Origin: Hydractinia symbiolongicarpus
Taxonomy: Eukaryota > Cnidaria > Hydrozoa > Anthoathecata > Hydractiniidae
Assembly (NCBI RefSeq): GCF_029227915.1
Contig: NC_079875.1
Location: 23,117,001-23,181,000 of the forward strand
Reading direction: 5' to 3'
DNA length: 64,000 nucleotides
Shown here in pieces: positions 33,147 through 42,353 of this stretch. Within the stretch, counting starts at the first letter, position 1. The number at the start of each line of letters is the position of its first letter. A program made the translations under genes and the position numbers. The notes under the pieces are model-generated. The model searched no databases. It saw only the letters and a list, made by a program, of their open reading frames with translations, and was not told the DNA's origin.

Positions 33147-33532
33147 AGTCGTTAGCCCGTGGAAAAATCCACGGGTTTGCCCGTCCTTTTTATACCGCAT
33201 TGCGTGCGTCTCGCTACTTGCGCAGCTAATCTACCATTTTGCGCGACAGACAGACAGACAGACGTATACGGGTATTATTATATAGAAGTCATCAACCCGT
33301 GGAAAAAACCACAGGGTCGCCCGTCTCTTATATATCGCATTTTGTGTTTTCGTAACACGACCTTTATCTCCTGCACAAACAGACAGAGCAAATACGGCTA
33401 TTATTAAAGAGATCGTTGTCGTCGTCGTTGTCCGGGGAAAAATCCACCCGTCGTGTTTCGTAACATCATTTTCTAACTCAGCGAGGGGTCCACGCAGAGA
33501 CAGACAGACGGAATATGGCTATTATTAAAGAG
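33147..33532 (+). repeat. Three short HINE-like units in tandem
   Basis: Each has a hairpin head (CCCGTGGAAAAATCCACGGG in the first), a middle with CGTAACA-like words, a CAGACAGACAGA microsatellite and the end GGCTATTATTAAAGAGAT or TATTATTATATAG. The first begins at the end of the preceding long unit, so long and short units share terminal sequences and one mobilisation system is likely. Confidence 0.7.
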
Positions 33533-34094
33533 ATGATTTCGAGATCTTCTTTTTAATCTGGAAAGCGGTCAACTAAACATAAAATGGAGACATGGAGTGT
33601 TTTATTCTTATTTCTAACATATCAACAAAAGTCCTTTCAAGCGATATTTTAAATATATAAAGCTAAAAATTCCACACCTTCAATCTCATCTTATTCATCG
33701 TCATCCTCGTCTTTTTCGATCCCTAACATTTCCTAAAATTTTTTAGAGTCATTTACTTTCGCAACTAAAATTGACATATTTTCAGTGTCACTGCAGGTTA
33801 TTGTAACCCTTATTATCTTGAACCAATAGAGACGGCATGGTTCTAGTTCAATGAACCTCTGCTTCAAACTTGGTTCCTTTTTATATAGCATACCAGATGT
33901 ATCGAGATATCTCTTTTGGTACATTTTACCGTAGAGATTATTATGCTCTCTTTTAAACTTTATCTGCGATATTTGAAATATATCTTACATCTTTTAATGA
34001 CATGTTCATGTGAACGTATGTTAATACTTTAAAGAAACATATACATGTTCGTTCAGCATATATATTTTTATGGTATATATTATATTATTATATA
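33533..34094. other. Non-coding spacer between HINE-like arrays
   Basis: AT-rich. A 63-codon minus-strand frame (33,924-33,733) is unrecognised and I do not call it. The 3' part has TATATATT simple sequence leading into the next unit. Confidence 0.4.
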
Positions 34095-35545
34095 CTAGTC
34101 GATAAGGCCCGTGGAGAAATCCACTTAGTCAGAAGGACAATGGAAAATAGGTTGTTTTAGATGTTTTTTGATGACGTCAGCAGTGCAGATACAAAAAAAA
34201 TTGGTGAAGTTTAGTTTATTCGTTGCCTGTAATGTTTAAAGGTTAAAACGCTGATTAAAATAATGTGTATGATCATATGTTTAAAAATTTCGCTGACGTC
34301 AGCAATGGCCCGTCAAAACCCAAAAATTTTTATTTAGAAATTTCTATACCTGTTGCCTTCATCGTATAGATCTTGAAACGCTGATCAAGAAAATGTATAG
34401 GATCATGTACTTTTGATAAACGGTTGCAGAGATATTGGGGTTTGAAGGTTTTTTGATGACGTCATCAACCCGTCCAGTCCAAAACAAATTCGGGGACCCA
34501 GGTTTGGGAAAATATCCCAAATTGATCCTAGGTGGTCCCTAGTTACCCACGCGGTGAAAAATCATTGACGTCAGCACCTCGTTTCCAAGTTATTTGGCCT
34601 CAAAATTTTAAGTGCACTGTAACGGCTTCATTAATTTAATATAGGATATTGACGTTAAAGTAGTGTTATTGACCTCGCGCCGTAACGTCAGAAATTTAAC
34701 ATATTAGACATGCATTTTTCGGTTACTTCAAAGAAAATTTCGGTAAGATCAAAGGAAAAGGAACATATCCACTTTGCCTGTTACAGACACACGGAACTGG
34801 CGTATTATTATATAGATACTAGTCGATAAAGCCCGTGGAAAAATCCACTGAGGCAGGATAAAATTGAAAAATAAGCGTCATATAAATTTTGACGACGTCA
34901 GCAACCCATCTGCAAAAAAAATTAGAACCTTGTTTTATGTTACCTCTATTGTGTAGAGTTTAAAGCGCTGATCAAGAAAATGTATGTAATCACGTGCTTT
35001 TGATGAATGGTTAATGAGATATAGGGGTTTAAAAATTTTGCTGACGCGGGCAAAGTCCTTAATAAAAGTACAAAAAAATTTTGCTTCCAAAATTTGTATA
35101 CCCGTTGCCTTCATCTTATGGATCTTGAAGCACTGATCAAGAAAATGTATAGGATCGTGTACTTTTGGTAAACGGTTGCAAAGATATTAGGGTTTGAAGG
35201 TTTTTTGATGACGTCATCAACCCGTGCATTCCGAAACGGATTTGGGGACCCAGGTTTGGAAAACTTACCCAAATAGGTCCCAGGTGGTCCCTAGTTCCAC
35301 GCAGGAGATGACGTCAATTATTTCCACCCGTTTCCAAGTTATTTAGCCTTAAATTTAAAAGTGCAATGCAATGGATTCACTAATCTTATTATACTCTCCT
35401 TTGACGTCAATATTGCTTAACGCCAAAGTTTGGTAATGTACAGAACAAATTTATAGGCGATGTTTTATAGACTTTATCAAAGAAATTTTATTGACTTTGC
35501 AAAAGTGACAGACAGACAGAACTGGCGTATTATTATATAGATTAC
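34095..35545 (+). repeat. Tandem pair of long HINE-like units
   Basis: Two units in head-to-tail order (34,095-34,815 and 34,816-35,545), with the same heads and tails as the 30.8-kb array. The second has a diverged 3' third (AACGCCAAAGTTTGGTAATG) also seen in the second unit of the other array near 32,262, so at least two subfamilies are intermixed. Confidence 0.75.
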
Positions 35546-36357
35546 AGTCAGGTGGCTACAGCTACTGTTATAAAAATTTATTCTGCAAAATATAATTTGC
35601 TGAGTAATTTTTTTAAGGAACCCCTGTGTTAACGCCAGCCTGTTCACTGATTTCTTTAAAAACCAAAGTTGCGATAAAGTTTTTTGAAAAAACAGATTTT
35701 AATCTGTGTTTTTATTTCAGCTTAAAATGTAATTTTTTGCAAAATTTATTACACCGGAAACACCATAAATTGTGGCCGCTTCACCTGATTTACTACATAC
35801 TTGCCTAAACGTGTTGCACAGTTGACGTTATTAATCACTAATTCGGGTGTTCAACGCCGGGTAACACAGTTACTTGTGGCTTAACCCGGCGTTTCAACAG
35901 AGTGTATCCTGTGTTTTGTAAACCGAAGCTGCAATATATTAAGTTTTTTTGAAGGGTATTAAGTCTAAACGCATGTGCGACCGGTTTACCTGTACTAAGC
36001 GCTCAGCTCGGTCTCACGATTAATTGTTTAACTTTCACAGACAATTATTCTGCAAAATAATATAATATTGACCGATTGTTTTTGCTATGACGGTGTAACA
36101 ACGGTTTGTAAACTCTGTTTTTATTTCAGCTTTTGTTGCAGGAAAGTTATTTTTTGAAAAAATATGTTACAGTCGCAACACTACAATGGTGTATGCGCTT
36201 CACTTAATTTAGGACATACTGTATACCTGTACTAAAGCGCTCCATGTCATCGTGTGGCACAGTTTACGACTCTTATTAAGCGCTCCACAGAATGTTCAAC
36301 GCCCGGTCACACCTTCACTTGGGCTTACCCTGGCGTTTCTAAACCGGGTTTCCCGGC
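35546..36357. repeat. Diverged tandem duplication of about 420 bp
   Basis: Two copies share GTTTTTATTTCAGCTT, TTTTTTG(C/A)AAAA, CACTTAATTTAGGACATAC-like and CTGTACTAAGCGCTC words (about 35,700-35,990 and 36,117-36,330). Related sequence recurs at about 51,400-51,520. No coding capacity. Confidence 0.5.
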
Positions 36358-36667
36358 GTCTTTTTAATAATAGCCGTATTCCGTCTGTCTGTCTGTCCGC
36401 GAAAGTCGCGTCCTGTTACGGAAACACGAAATGCGATATATAAAGGACGGGCGACCCCGTGGATTTTTCCACGGGCTAACAACTTCTCTTTAATAATAGC
36501 CGTCGTCTGTCTGTCTGTGTGTCCACGAAAGCCGTGTCCCGTAACGGAAACACGAAATTTTTAAAATGCGCAATAATGCCAAATGCGATATATTTCTGTC
36601 CACTTTGTTGCAACGGGTTAATTTAAAGGACGGGCGACCCCGTGGATTTTCCCACGGGCTAACGACT
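36358..36667 (-). mobile_element. Two short HINE-like units (reverse orientation)
   Basis: Each starts CTTTAATAATAGCCGT, has CTGTCTGTCTGTC, a run of CCGTAACGGAAACACGAAAT, and ends CCCCGTGGATTTTTCCACGG then GCTAAC, the hairpin. The second abuts resumed Polinton sequence at 36,668. Confidence 0.7.
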
Positions 36668-36685
36668 AGTATATAATAAAAGGGA

Positions 36686-37419
36686 ATGAATACACATACT
36701 GTTAAACAATTACGTGATATCGCAAAAACCCGTGGACTTAAAGGCGTTCAAGGGATGCGTAAGAAGGATCTTCTTAAACATACCAAAAACGATATCGCAA
36801 GCCAGGAACAGTGGATTAAAGATGTTGACGATCTGTTCCATATGATTGCGTTTATCCCGAACCGCTTCAAGACTCAAGACATGTGCAATGGGGTCATTGC
36901 AAGGGAGCCCCTGATACTACCATATGTCCAGGACCGTTTTAAAACTCAAGACATGTAAACAAGGCTGTTGAGGACTATCCCCTTATGTTCAGGTATGTGC
37001 TGGACAGGTTCGAGACGCAAGGCATGTGTAATGGGGTTGTTGAGGAGTATCCCCGGATGTTCAAGTTTATATACAACCATTTCAAGACGCAAGAAATGTG
37101 CAACAAAGCTGTTTCAAGGTATCCTCTGATGCTGGGGTATGTACCGGACCATTTAAAGACGCAAGACATGTGCAATAAGGCTGTTGAAAAACGCTCCAGT
37201 TTGTTAGAGTATATATCGGACTGGTTTGTCACCCGGGACATATTAAAAAATAATAAAATTGAGGTCGAGTGGCAAAAAGCCTACCATCAAAGGAAAGCCA
37301 AAAAGGCTAAAATTAAGAAGGAGTTGGCCCCAATAACATGGCATCCAGATAGGGTCATCGATTGGTGCTTTTCAGAGGATGAAAAGGCAGATCTTGAAAA
37401 GATGTGGGGGTTGGCCTGA
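36686..37419 (+). pseudogene. SAP-like plus 24-residue-repeat protein (element 2), frameshifted
   Basis: ATG 36,686 opens MNTHTVKQLRDIAKTRGLKG, a SAP/Rho-N-like helical motif also found at the start of the polymerase gene at the other end of the element. About six repeats of T-Q-x-M-C-x-x-x-V-x-x-x-P then follow, and the tail WHPDRVIDWCFSEDEKADLE. A one-base deletion at about 36,955 (ACATGTAAACAAGG where repeats have ATGTGCAACAAGG) breaks the frame, and the rest (36,960-37,419) is open. It is homologous to 20,219-21,013, which lacks the SAP-like head. The repeats resemble DUF4116; a binding role is presumed. Confidence 0.7.
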
Positions 37420-37425
37420 AATGTC

Positions 37426-37451
37426 ATCTTACAGCAAATTTGTTGCAAGAT
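37426..37451 (+). terminator. Gene-end hairpin
   Basis: ATCTTACAGCAAA / TTTGTTGCAAGAT: 12 of 13 positions pair (one A-C mismatch, one G-T), starting 6 nt after the repeat-protein stop and followed by AATACTAATAAA. Confidence 0.5.
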
Positions 37452-37465
37452 AATACTAATAAAAG

Positions 37466-37756
37466 ATGGGTTGCTTCAAGACACAAGACATGTGCAACAA
37501 AGCTGTTGAAAAGGAGCCCTGGCTGCTGAGGTATGTGCCGGACCGGTTCAAGACGCGAGACATGTGTAACAAAGTTGTTGAAAAAGATCCCCCTTTGCTC
37601 GAGTATGTTCCGGATAAGTTCAAGACGCAGGACATGTGTAATGAGGTTGTTGAAAAGTCTCCCCTTGCGCTCAGGCTTATACCGGATAGGTTCAAAACGC
37701 AGGGCATGTGCAATAAAGCTGTTGAAAAGTATCCCCCAGTGCTCAAATATGTTTGA
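37466..37756 (+). CDS. Partial copy of the repeat protein
   Basis: A 96-codon open frame of about four 24-residue repeats (FKTQDMCNKAVEKEPWLLRY and similar), without SAP-like head or WCFSEDE tail. It lies 15 nt after a hairpin and is itself followed by a hairpin of closely similar sequence. This suggests tandem duplication of the end of the preceding gene, including its 3' signal. It is probably non-functional or a minor repeat-only protein. Confidence 0.55.
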   Translation: MGCFKTQDMCNKAVEKEPWLLRYVPDRFKTRDMCNKVVEKDPPLLEYVPDKFKTQDMCNEVVEKSPLALRLIPDRFKTQGMCNKAVEKYPPVLKYV

Positions 37757-37760
37757 AACG

Positions 37761-37788
37761 TTATCTTGCAGCAATTGTTGCGAGATAA
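37761..37788 (+). terminator. Gene-end hairpin
   Basis: TTATCTTGCAGCAA / TTGTTGCGAGATAA: all 14 positions pair, two as G-T, starting 4 nt after the preceding stop, followed by TACTAAAA. It shares ATCTTGCAGCAA and AATACTAA words with the hairpin at 37,426. Confidence 0.55.
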
Positions 37789-37837
37789 TACTAAAATGTA
37801 TATCAACTGTCAATAAAGTTTGAAAAGTATAATTTTC

Positions 37838-37987
37838 ATGACTTTCCTTACCACCATTGGTCTCTCCCTACCACTTGTAACCCTAGCATGCGTACAAGAT
37901 GAGGAGAGGAAGAAGTATAATAAGCAGGGGATTCAAGACCTATGGGAACGTCTTGATGACCTAGAGGATCGTCTAATAAATGAATGA
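37838..37987 (+). CDS. 49-residue protein with hydrophobic N-terminus
   Basis: An intact small frame: a hydrophobic start (FLTTIGLSLPLVTLACV), then a charged helical tail (DLWERLDDLEDRLINE). Its end overlaps the next gene's ATG (AATGAATGAG). It may be a small membrane protein or signal-anchored peptide. I do not recognise it. Position and overlap with an intact neighbour suggest it is real. Confidence 0.5.
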   Translation: MTFLTTIGLSLPLVTLACVQDEERKKYNKQGIQDLWERLDDLEDRLINE

Positions 37988-38189
37988 GCATTTTAACGAG
38001 TGTGAAGGGGTACTCGATGCATACGACAGATGTACTTGTGGACGTAGGTTCGTGGTGGGCTGTAGAATATTGTATTGGTACTGTTATAATGAACATATCA
38101 CGTACAACGGGGGTGGCTGCGTATGTACAATGACATGTAATTCTCTGCAGTTGTTCGAAATATGTAATAAACAGAATGCTGCAATTTGA
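37980..38189 (+). CDS. Cys-rich 69-residue Polinton protein
   Basis: Intact frame, 10 Cys in 69 residues (EYDRCTCG-like start, CRILYWYCY, GGGCVCTMTC). The homologue at 19,996-20,186 in element 1 keeps the Cys spacing and the EYITYN/EHITYN block. It may bind zinc or be disulfide-linked. It overlaps genes at both sides (start overlaps the 49-residue frame, end overlaps the next ATG at 38,176), a compact viral-style arrangement. Confidence 0.6.
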   Translation: MNEHFNECEGVLDAYDRCTCGRRFVVGCRILYWYCYNEHITYNGGGCVCTMTCNSLQLFEICNKQNAAI

Positions 38190-38747
38190 GAATGAGCTTG
38201 TCAATTCGAAACTATTCTACAACTTTGCCACTACGTTTACAGACATCAACGATATCAATGTAGAATAACTGACGGTATCAGATGCCAGTCCTGGTAACGG
38301 AGGTAAGTACAAACGATATGTAGTAGGGTACCATACACAGGACCTTGTGGTAGCTCTTAGGGTAAAGACGCCTAAAATCTGGTCCCCGAATGGGGTGACC
38401 AAGTATAACGCCAATGCGTCACCGGCAATGAGCCTAGATTTCGAGGAGTATCCGGATTGGGTTGCTAAATATTGTCAAATATGGTCAAAGGTCGAAGAGT
38501 TGATATCAATTGACGACAGAGCCTGTAAAAAGGACCGTTATGTGAATGCTAAGCTCCAATATTATAAGGATACAATTACCACCAAATTTTATGGTATCGG
38601 CATACCATATGATGAACCCTGACAAGCCAGCGCTATTCTAGCTACTCATCGGTATATGTAAAAGGCAAAAGCCACTACCCACAGGTACATATCACGGAAT
38701 GTCCATACAAGGATTTTAAAAAAGAATGGTCGCTAAGCGAGGACTAG
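38176..38747 (+). pseudogene. Conserved Polinton protein of unknown function, broken
   Basis: ATG 38,176 opens MLQFENELVNSKLFYNF. A TAA at 38,266-38,268 interrupts, but the same frame continues to 38,622 (YKRYVVGYHTQ, VKTPKIWSPNGVTKYN, PDWVAKYCQIWSKVE). After a frameshift near 38,625 the conserved end resumes (VYVKGKSHYPQVHITECPYK), closing at TAG 38,747. Relatives that I recall from cnidarian Polintons share the V-G-Y, K-T-P-K and Y-H-P-Q-V blocks. No fold or function is known to me. Element 1 keeps only the first third (19,770-19,953). Confidence 0.6.
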
Positions 38748-38753
38748 AAAACC

Positions 38754-38788
38754 ATATATTTTATAGGCCTAGAGACTATAAAATATAT
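38754..38788. terminator. Shared hairpin between convergent genes
   Basis: ATATATTTTATAG, loop GCCTAGAGA, CTATAAAATATAT: 13 perfect pairs, 6 nt after the plus-strand stop. An alternative stem overlaps it: TATAGGCCT (38,762-38,770) pairs with AGGCCTATA about 27 nt downstream. The convergent minus-strand gene stops at 38,858. Confidence 0.55.
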
Positions 38789-38857
38789 AAAATTAAGGCC
38801 TATATTCAGGTGGGGACTCTACATAGTGCTTGCATACTGTACAGATTGCAGCTTTTT

Positions 38858-39397
38858 TTAAATTTCGTCTTTCCCCTCCTCCCTGCCCTTGGCAACCAAC
38901 TGGGCTCTCTCCTGTTCGTTGATAGCATTTACGATTCTGTTAAATCTCTGTCGCATTTGCTTCTTGAGCAACTCATGGTCACTACTAACGCTGTTTTCCA
39001 TTGCCTTACTGATCAGATCTACAATTATGCTATCATGTTTTTTGGACTTAACACGCAACCGTTTAGAGGCGTTTCGGAGACCAGCCTGCCCTATTCCGGC
39101 AGCAATCGCAAATACTCCCATGGCACAGGCCAGGGGAACCCCTAAACCCAAGGCCATAGCTCCAATCCCAAGCGCTGACGTCACAGATACGCCAAGCAGT
39201 CCATGGTCGCTGAATCGTACCCATGTATTATGCATTTTAATTTTTTTTCCAAGTCTATTCCGCTCCTTTATTTCATCCCTGAGATATTGTTCTATCTCCT
39301 CAATTTTTTTAAGCCTAAAGACCTGTTCCTCATCTTGATCAGAGCCCTGTGCGGGTGCACTCGGCAAACTCGGATAAAGTTTGCTGATATCACTCAT
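38858..39397 (-). CDS. Polinton membrane protein with Gly/Ala-rich hydrophobic core
   Basis: Intact, 179 residues. The N-terminus is MSDISKLYPSLPSAPAQ, then a charged helix (residues about 28-55). A long hydrophobic, Gly/Ala-rich stretch follows (about 66-105, LGVSVTSALGIGAMALGLGV and on), long enough for two membrane passes. The basic, helical C-terminal half ends in KGREEGKDEI. The gene is absent from element 1, removed by the deletion at 19,752-19,770. It may be a virion membrane or membrane-active protein. Function unknown. Confidence 0.65.
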   Translation of the reverse strand: MSDISKLYPSLPSAPAQGSDQDEEQVFRLKKIEEIEQYLRDEIKERNRLGKKIKMHNTWVRFSDHGLLGVSVTSALGIGAMALGLGVPLACAMGVFAIAAGIGQAGLRNASKRLRVKSKKHDSIIVDLISKAMENSVSSDHELLKKQMRQRFNRIVNAINEQERAQLVAKGREEGKDEI

Positions 39398-39446
39398 TTA
39401 TTCTATCAGGATTTGCATTGAGAGGCCGGTGAACGTCGCGTTTTTC

Positions 39447-40055
39447 TCATGGTGATATACGTCTGTTAACATGAACTCCAGACGATCGGGTGAACCCTTC
39501 AGGGGTATCAAAAGTCAAGGTTAACATATCTCCCCAAACATTTAATTCTTTGGCGGGAAGCAAGGCCATAATTTTAAACTTTTTGCCATCAGACAGACAA
39601 TCGTCCTCATCCAAATGGGGACAAACGAGTCTCAGCCTGTGGTAAATGTCGGTCATATAGTACCCATCATAGTCGCCCTTCGTAAAATACTTCTTACTAG
39701 TGTCGTAGGGTAGGCCTAGGAGCTCTTGTAATTGTCGATTCATCACCACTGAGTACCCATCGCCGACACGGAGCCTGCTGTAGCCACTTTTCAATACAAA
39801 AAGCTTGATCCTGTCCTCTGCCTGGGTATTTAAAATAGTCGCAATAGCTTCTATCCTGTATAAACCGCTGATGATCACAATCTGAGTTACTCTCTGGATG
39901 GGTCCTACTTTACGTATAGTAAACTCTGTATTGCTATATAAGTTCAGCAATCCAGGTCTAAGGCTGATGGATTTCAGGGCTATACGGGTGTCCTGCCCCA
40001 GGTAATCCTCGAAAATCGTAGGCTTCTCAATATCTGTAATATAGATACAATACAA
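39447..40055 (-). CDS. Conserved Polinton protein, 202 residues
   Basis: Intact from ATG 40,055: MYCIYITDIEKPTIFEDYLG then QDTRIALKSISLRPGL. The rest is beta-strand rich by composition (FTIRKVGPIQRVTQIVIISG, YRIEAIATILNTQ) and has a Tyr/Asp-rich region, GDYDGYYMTDIYHRLRL. Element 1 retains only the first 24 or so codons at 19,681-19,752. It sits divergently to the minor-capsid candidate. Function unknown; a structural protein is plausible because of its neighbours. Confidence 0.6.
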   Translation of the reverse strand: MYCIYITDIEKPTIFEDYLGQDTRIALKSISLRPGLLNLYSNTEFTIRKVGPIQRVTQIVIISGLYRIEAIATILNTQAEDRIKLFVLKSGYSRLRVGDGYSVVMNRQLQELLGLPYDTSKKYFTKGDYDGYYMTDIYHRLRLVCPHLDEDDCLSDGKKFKIMALLPAKELNVWGDMLTLTFDTPEGFTRSSGVHVNRRISP

Positions 40056-40179
40056 CCCCGTGGCAAAGTATAAAAGTAACAGGGGAGAATAGCCACTTGG
40101 TGTAACAAATTTGGAGCACCAGGACTTCTATGTGAGTACAGAGTCTCATATTTCCGTGGTATTTCCGTAGTTTACCAAA

Positions 40180-41214
40180 TACGCCATCAAGGTTCCAACA
40201 ACCTGCCTTGATGACCCTGTTATTGTGAATTGGAAGGGTCAGGCAATGGATTACTGAAATATCCAGATCAATTTCGCTACCCATTGCGCAACAACGGCCT
40301 TAGGTATATGTACCAGGCACAGGACGGGTTCTGTACCCCTTATCAACACAATATTCAAATTCCATACCTATTACCACATGCGTCGCATTCTGGCAAGGAT
40401 GAAGGTACCTATACCTTTTGACGATGGGTTCTCAAATTATAAAAACCCTTATAGCAGCTCCAGGTATGCACAGGTATGCCGCGAGTACGGTGCAGATCCC
40501 AATGCCTTGTACAAATTCAGGGCAGTAATGTCACCTTTGACAAACGGTTTGTGGTGGCCGCAGGTTGATGGGGATTGGGCCAAATTTATCATGCCTGCAT
40601 CCCAAGGCTTAACATCGGAGGGCCTGACCAAGCTAAGCCAGAGTATCCGGGTTTACGTGGTCTTATTGCTGGGGTCCCAGGCAGGTGCCAAAGCATCCCT
40701 GATTGGCTCCAATGCCGACAACTACACGGCAAGGCAAGTTCTAGTACAGAAATTAGAGGCCATGTTTCAGCGTCAGGAGAATGTAAGCCATGACATTACG
40801 GAGTTCCAGAGGGTATCGCAGTATGCCAGGACCCCGGTGAACTTCGCCGTCATGCATCACGTGTATATGTTACCCTCTAATATGAATCTACGTATGGGGA
40901 GGATTGTAGAATATAACAACAACATGCTCATAGCCCCTGCAAGTGTCATGATTGGTATACGGCTTGACCTAAATAACAAGCCTAATGCAAGGCATGCCAC
41001 ACCCCTCACTCATACTGCCAAGACACCTATATATACCCCAAAGCATGCTCCGCATCCTATGCCCCCTATACATCCCGATCATACCATACCTCCCGGCCCC
41101 ACAACATCATCTCCCATACCCGAACAACTCCCACAAAATCAACACGAGGATACCAAGGCCTTAATAATCACCATAGGAGTAGGTATTATCCTGGCCTATA
41201 TATGGTTGAAATAA
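40180..41214 (+). pseudogene. Minor capsid candidate (element 2), N-terminus damaged
   Basis: The clean part runs from 40,258, just after an in-frame TGA at 40,255-40,257, to TAA 41,214. Blocks match the element 1 gene (18,529-19,648): NFATHCATTALG, FKFHTYYHMRRILARM, YARTPVNFAVMHHVYMLPSN and NLRMGRIVEYNN. A Pro/His-rich spacer follows, then the C-terminal membrane-like ALIITIGVGIILAYIWLK. The Pro-rich spacer is specific to this copy. Sequence before the TGA is degenerate. The role is likely structural, with the same uncertainty as for its homologue. Confidence 0.65.
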
Positions 41215-41219
41215 GCCTA

Positions 41220-41890
41220 TTATTTTACGTATAGCACAAGAAGCCCGGCAGCTCCCGCAATGGCTATGTACAGATGTTTTGCCGCATATTTCACGATTGT
41301 TGACGCTATCCTCAGGAAGAACGAGACTACCGTACCGATTATCCCGGGTAACGCAACACCTGCCTTGCCTGCTAGATATTTAAGGAAGTTCCCAAGTCTT
41401 TCCAGTTGTTTCTGCACGAAACCTTTTTCACCGCCCCCTGCGGTTTCGCCTGCAGCACCTACTGCCGCACCCCCTCCTCCTGTAACAGCAAGGACAATGG
41501 TGAAAATTAGCGGAGACGATGCTGGCCAAGGTAAGACCCAGCTCCCGAAAAAAGGTTTTAAGCTTCTCCAGCAAAGGCATGTCATCCCCGGCAATTTTCA
41601 TCAACTCAGATTTAATATTCTTCAGATGTTTAAAAGCCCCGGAGGAATGTAGACCATGCCTACCCAGTTCATCCTTCCTATCCTCCTTTAGCCTATTAAT
41701 CTCCTTCAGCAATATCTTTAAACCTTCGCACCCCGGCCTTCTGCTTCTTAAGCTCTTTCAGCTTGCTCTCTTAGTACTTAATTTGCTATTGTATTTATTT
41801 ATTTTTTTTTCCTTCACCTCTCTTATATTCCCCTGCAGATTTTCAATCTCCGATTTTAATGCCTTTATATTAATCTCATCATCCTGGCGC
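41220..41890 (-). pseudogene. C-terminal half of Polinton coiled-coil protein
   Basis: The minus strand begins abruptly at about 41,890 with a coiled coil (INIKALKSEIENLQGNIREV) containing several stops. It continues LKEINRLKEDRKDELGRHGL and LKTFFRELGLTLASIVSA, shifts frame near 41,480, and ends with a Gly/Ala-rich hydrophobic region (KAGVALPGIIGTVVSFFLRI) and a final TM-like segment. Relatives that I recall have this order after an N-P-x-x-D-P-D start, the part kept by element 1 at 17,916-18,512. The 5' half was lost in the deletion that also removed the start of the capsid gene. Confidence 0.65.
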
Positions 41891-42353
41891 GTACAGGATC
41901 ACCAATATCAGGCTCGAATTCGATAAGATTACCAATGAAGACCTGGCAAGTGCAATGATGTCAAGATATTCGAGGCTTGCCCTGCCTTATGAAAGGGTAC
42001 TCAGGATGAAGGTACTTACTATCAAAAAGGCTGATACCTCCTACAACCTTCAGATTGATAGTCCTTCAAATTCCTTCAAAGGCGTACTGCTACTGTTTAT
42101 AGACCCCGGGAAAGTGAAGGCTGACGCCGGCGTTAACCAGATCTTCTATAACCCCAAAATTGAGAAGACTAGCGTCACTGTCGAGGGGGAGCCAAACGAA
42201 TTATATAGCAATGCCATGCTCCCCAAGGACCATCCAGAACAGATTGTCAACATTTTTGGAGCCCACGATATCAGTGTCACCATCGGACAGTTCTTTACTG
42301 AGCGGTACGCCTTGTTTCTGGACTTCCGTATCTCCCCTTCTGGAGGGGGTTGA
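41886..42353 (+). pseudogene. C-terminal jelly roll of major capsid protein (element 2)
   Basis: The open frame enters abruptly at the deletion junction (ITNIRLEFDKITNEDLASAM) and carries the C-terminal roll: IDPGKVKADAGVNQIFYNPK, IEKTSVTVEGEPNELYSNAM, VTIGQFFTERYALFLDFR. It then stops at TGA 42,351-42,353 and is fused to integrase sequence, so both ends are missing. Homologous block by block to 16,851-17,340 in element 1. Confidence 0.75.

Larger units (their letters stand above)
30211..36667. mobile_element. Nested HINE-like insertions inside Polinton left end
   Basis: At the left junction, Polinton TIR sequence (to about 30,195) gives way to TTAATAATAGCCGTATTCTG, a HINE-like end. At the right it ends CCACGGGCTAACGACTAG at 36,667, after which Polinton sequence resumes (AATAAAAGGGAATGAATACA). 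The interior is a mosaic of long and short units plus a diverged duplication, itemised separately. Confidence 0.75.

Noticed and set aside
37466-37756. Leucine-rich or ankyrin repeats in the repeat-protein genes
   Set aside because: The 24-residue T-Q-x-M-C period and lack of L-x-x-L-x-L or ankyrin TPLH blocks do not fit; a DUF4116-like repeat fits better.
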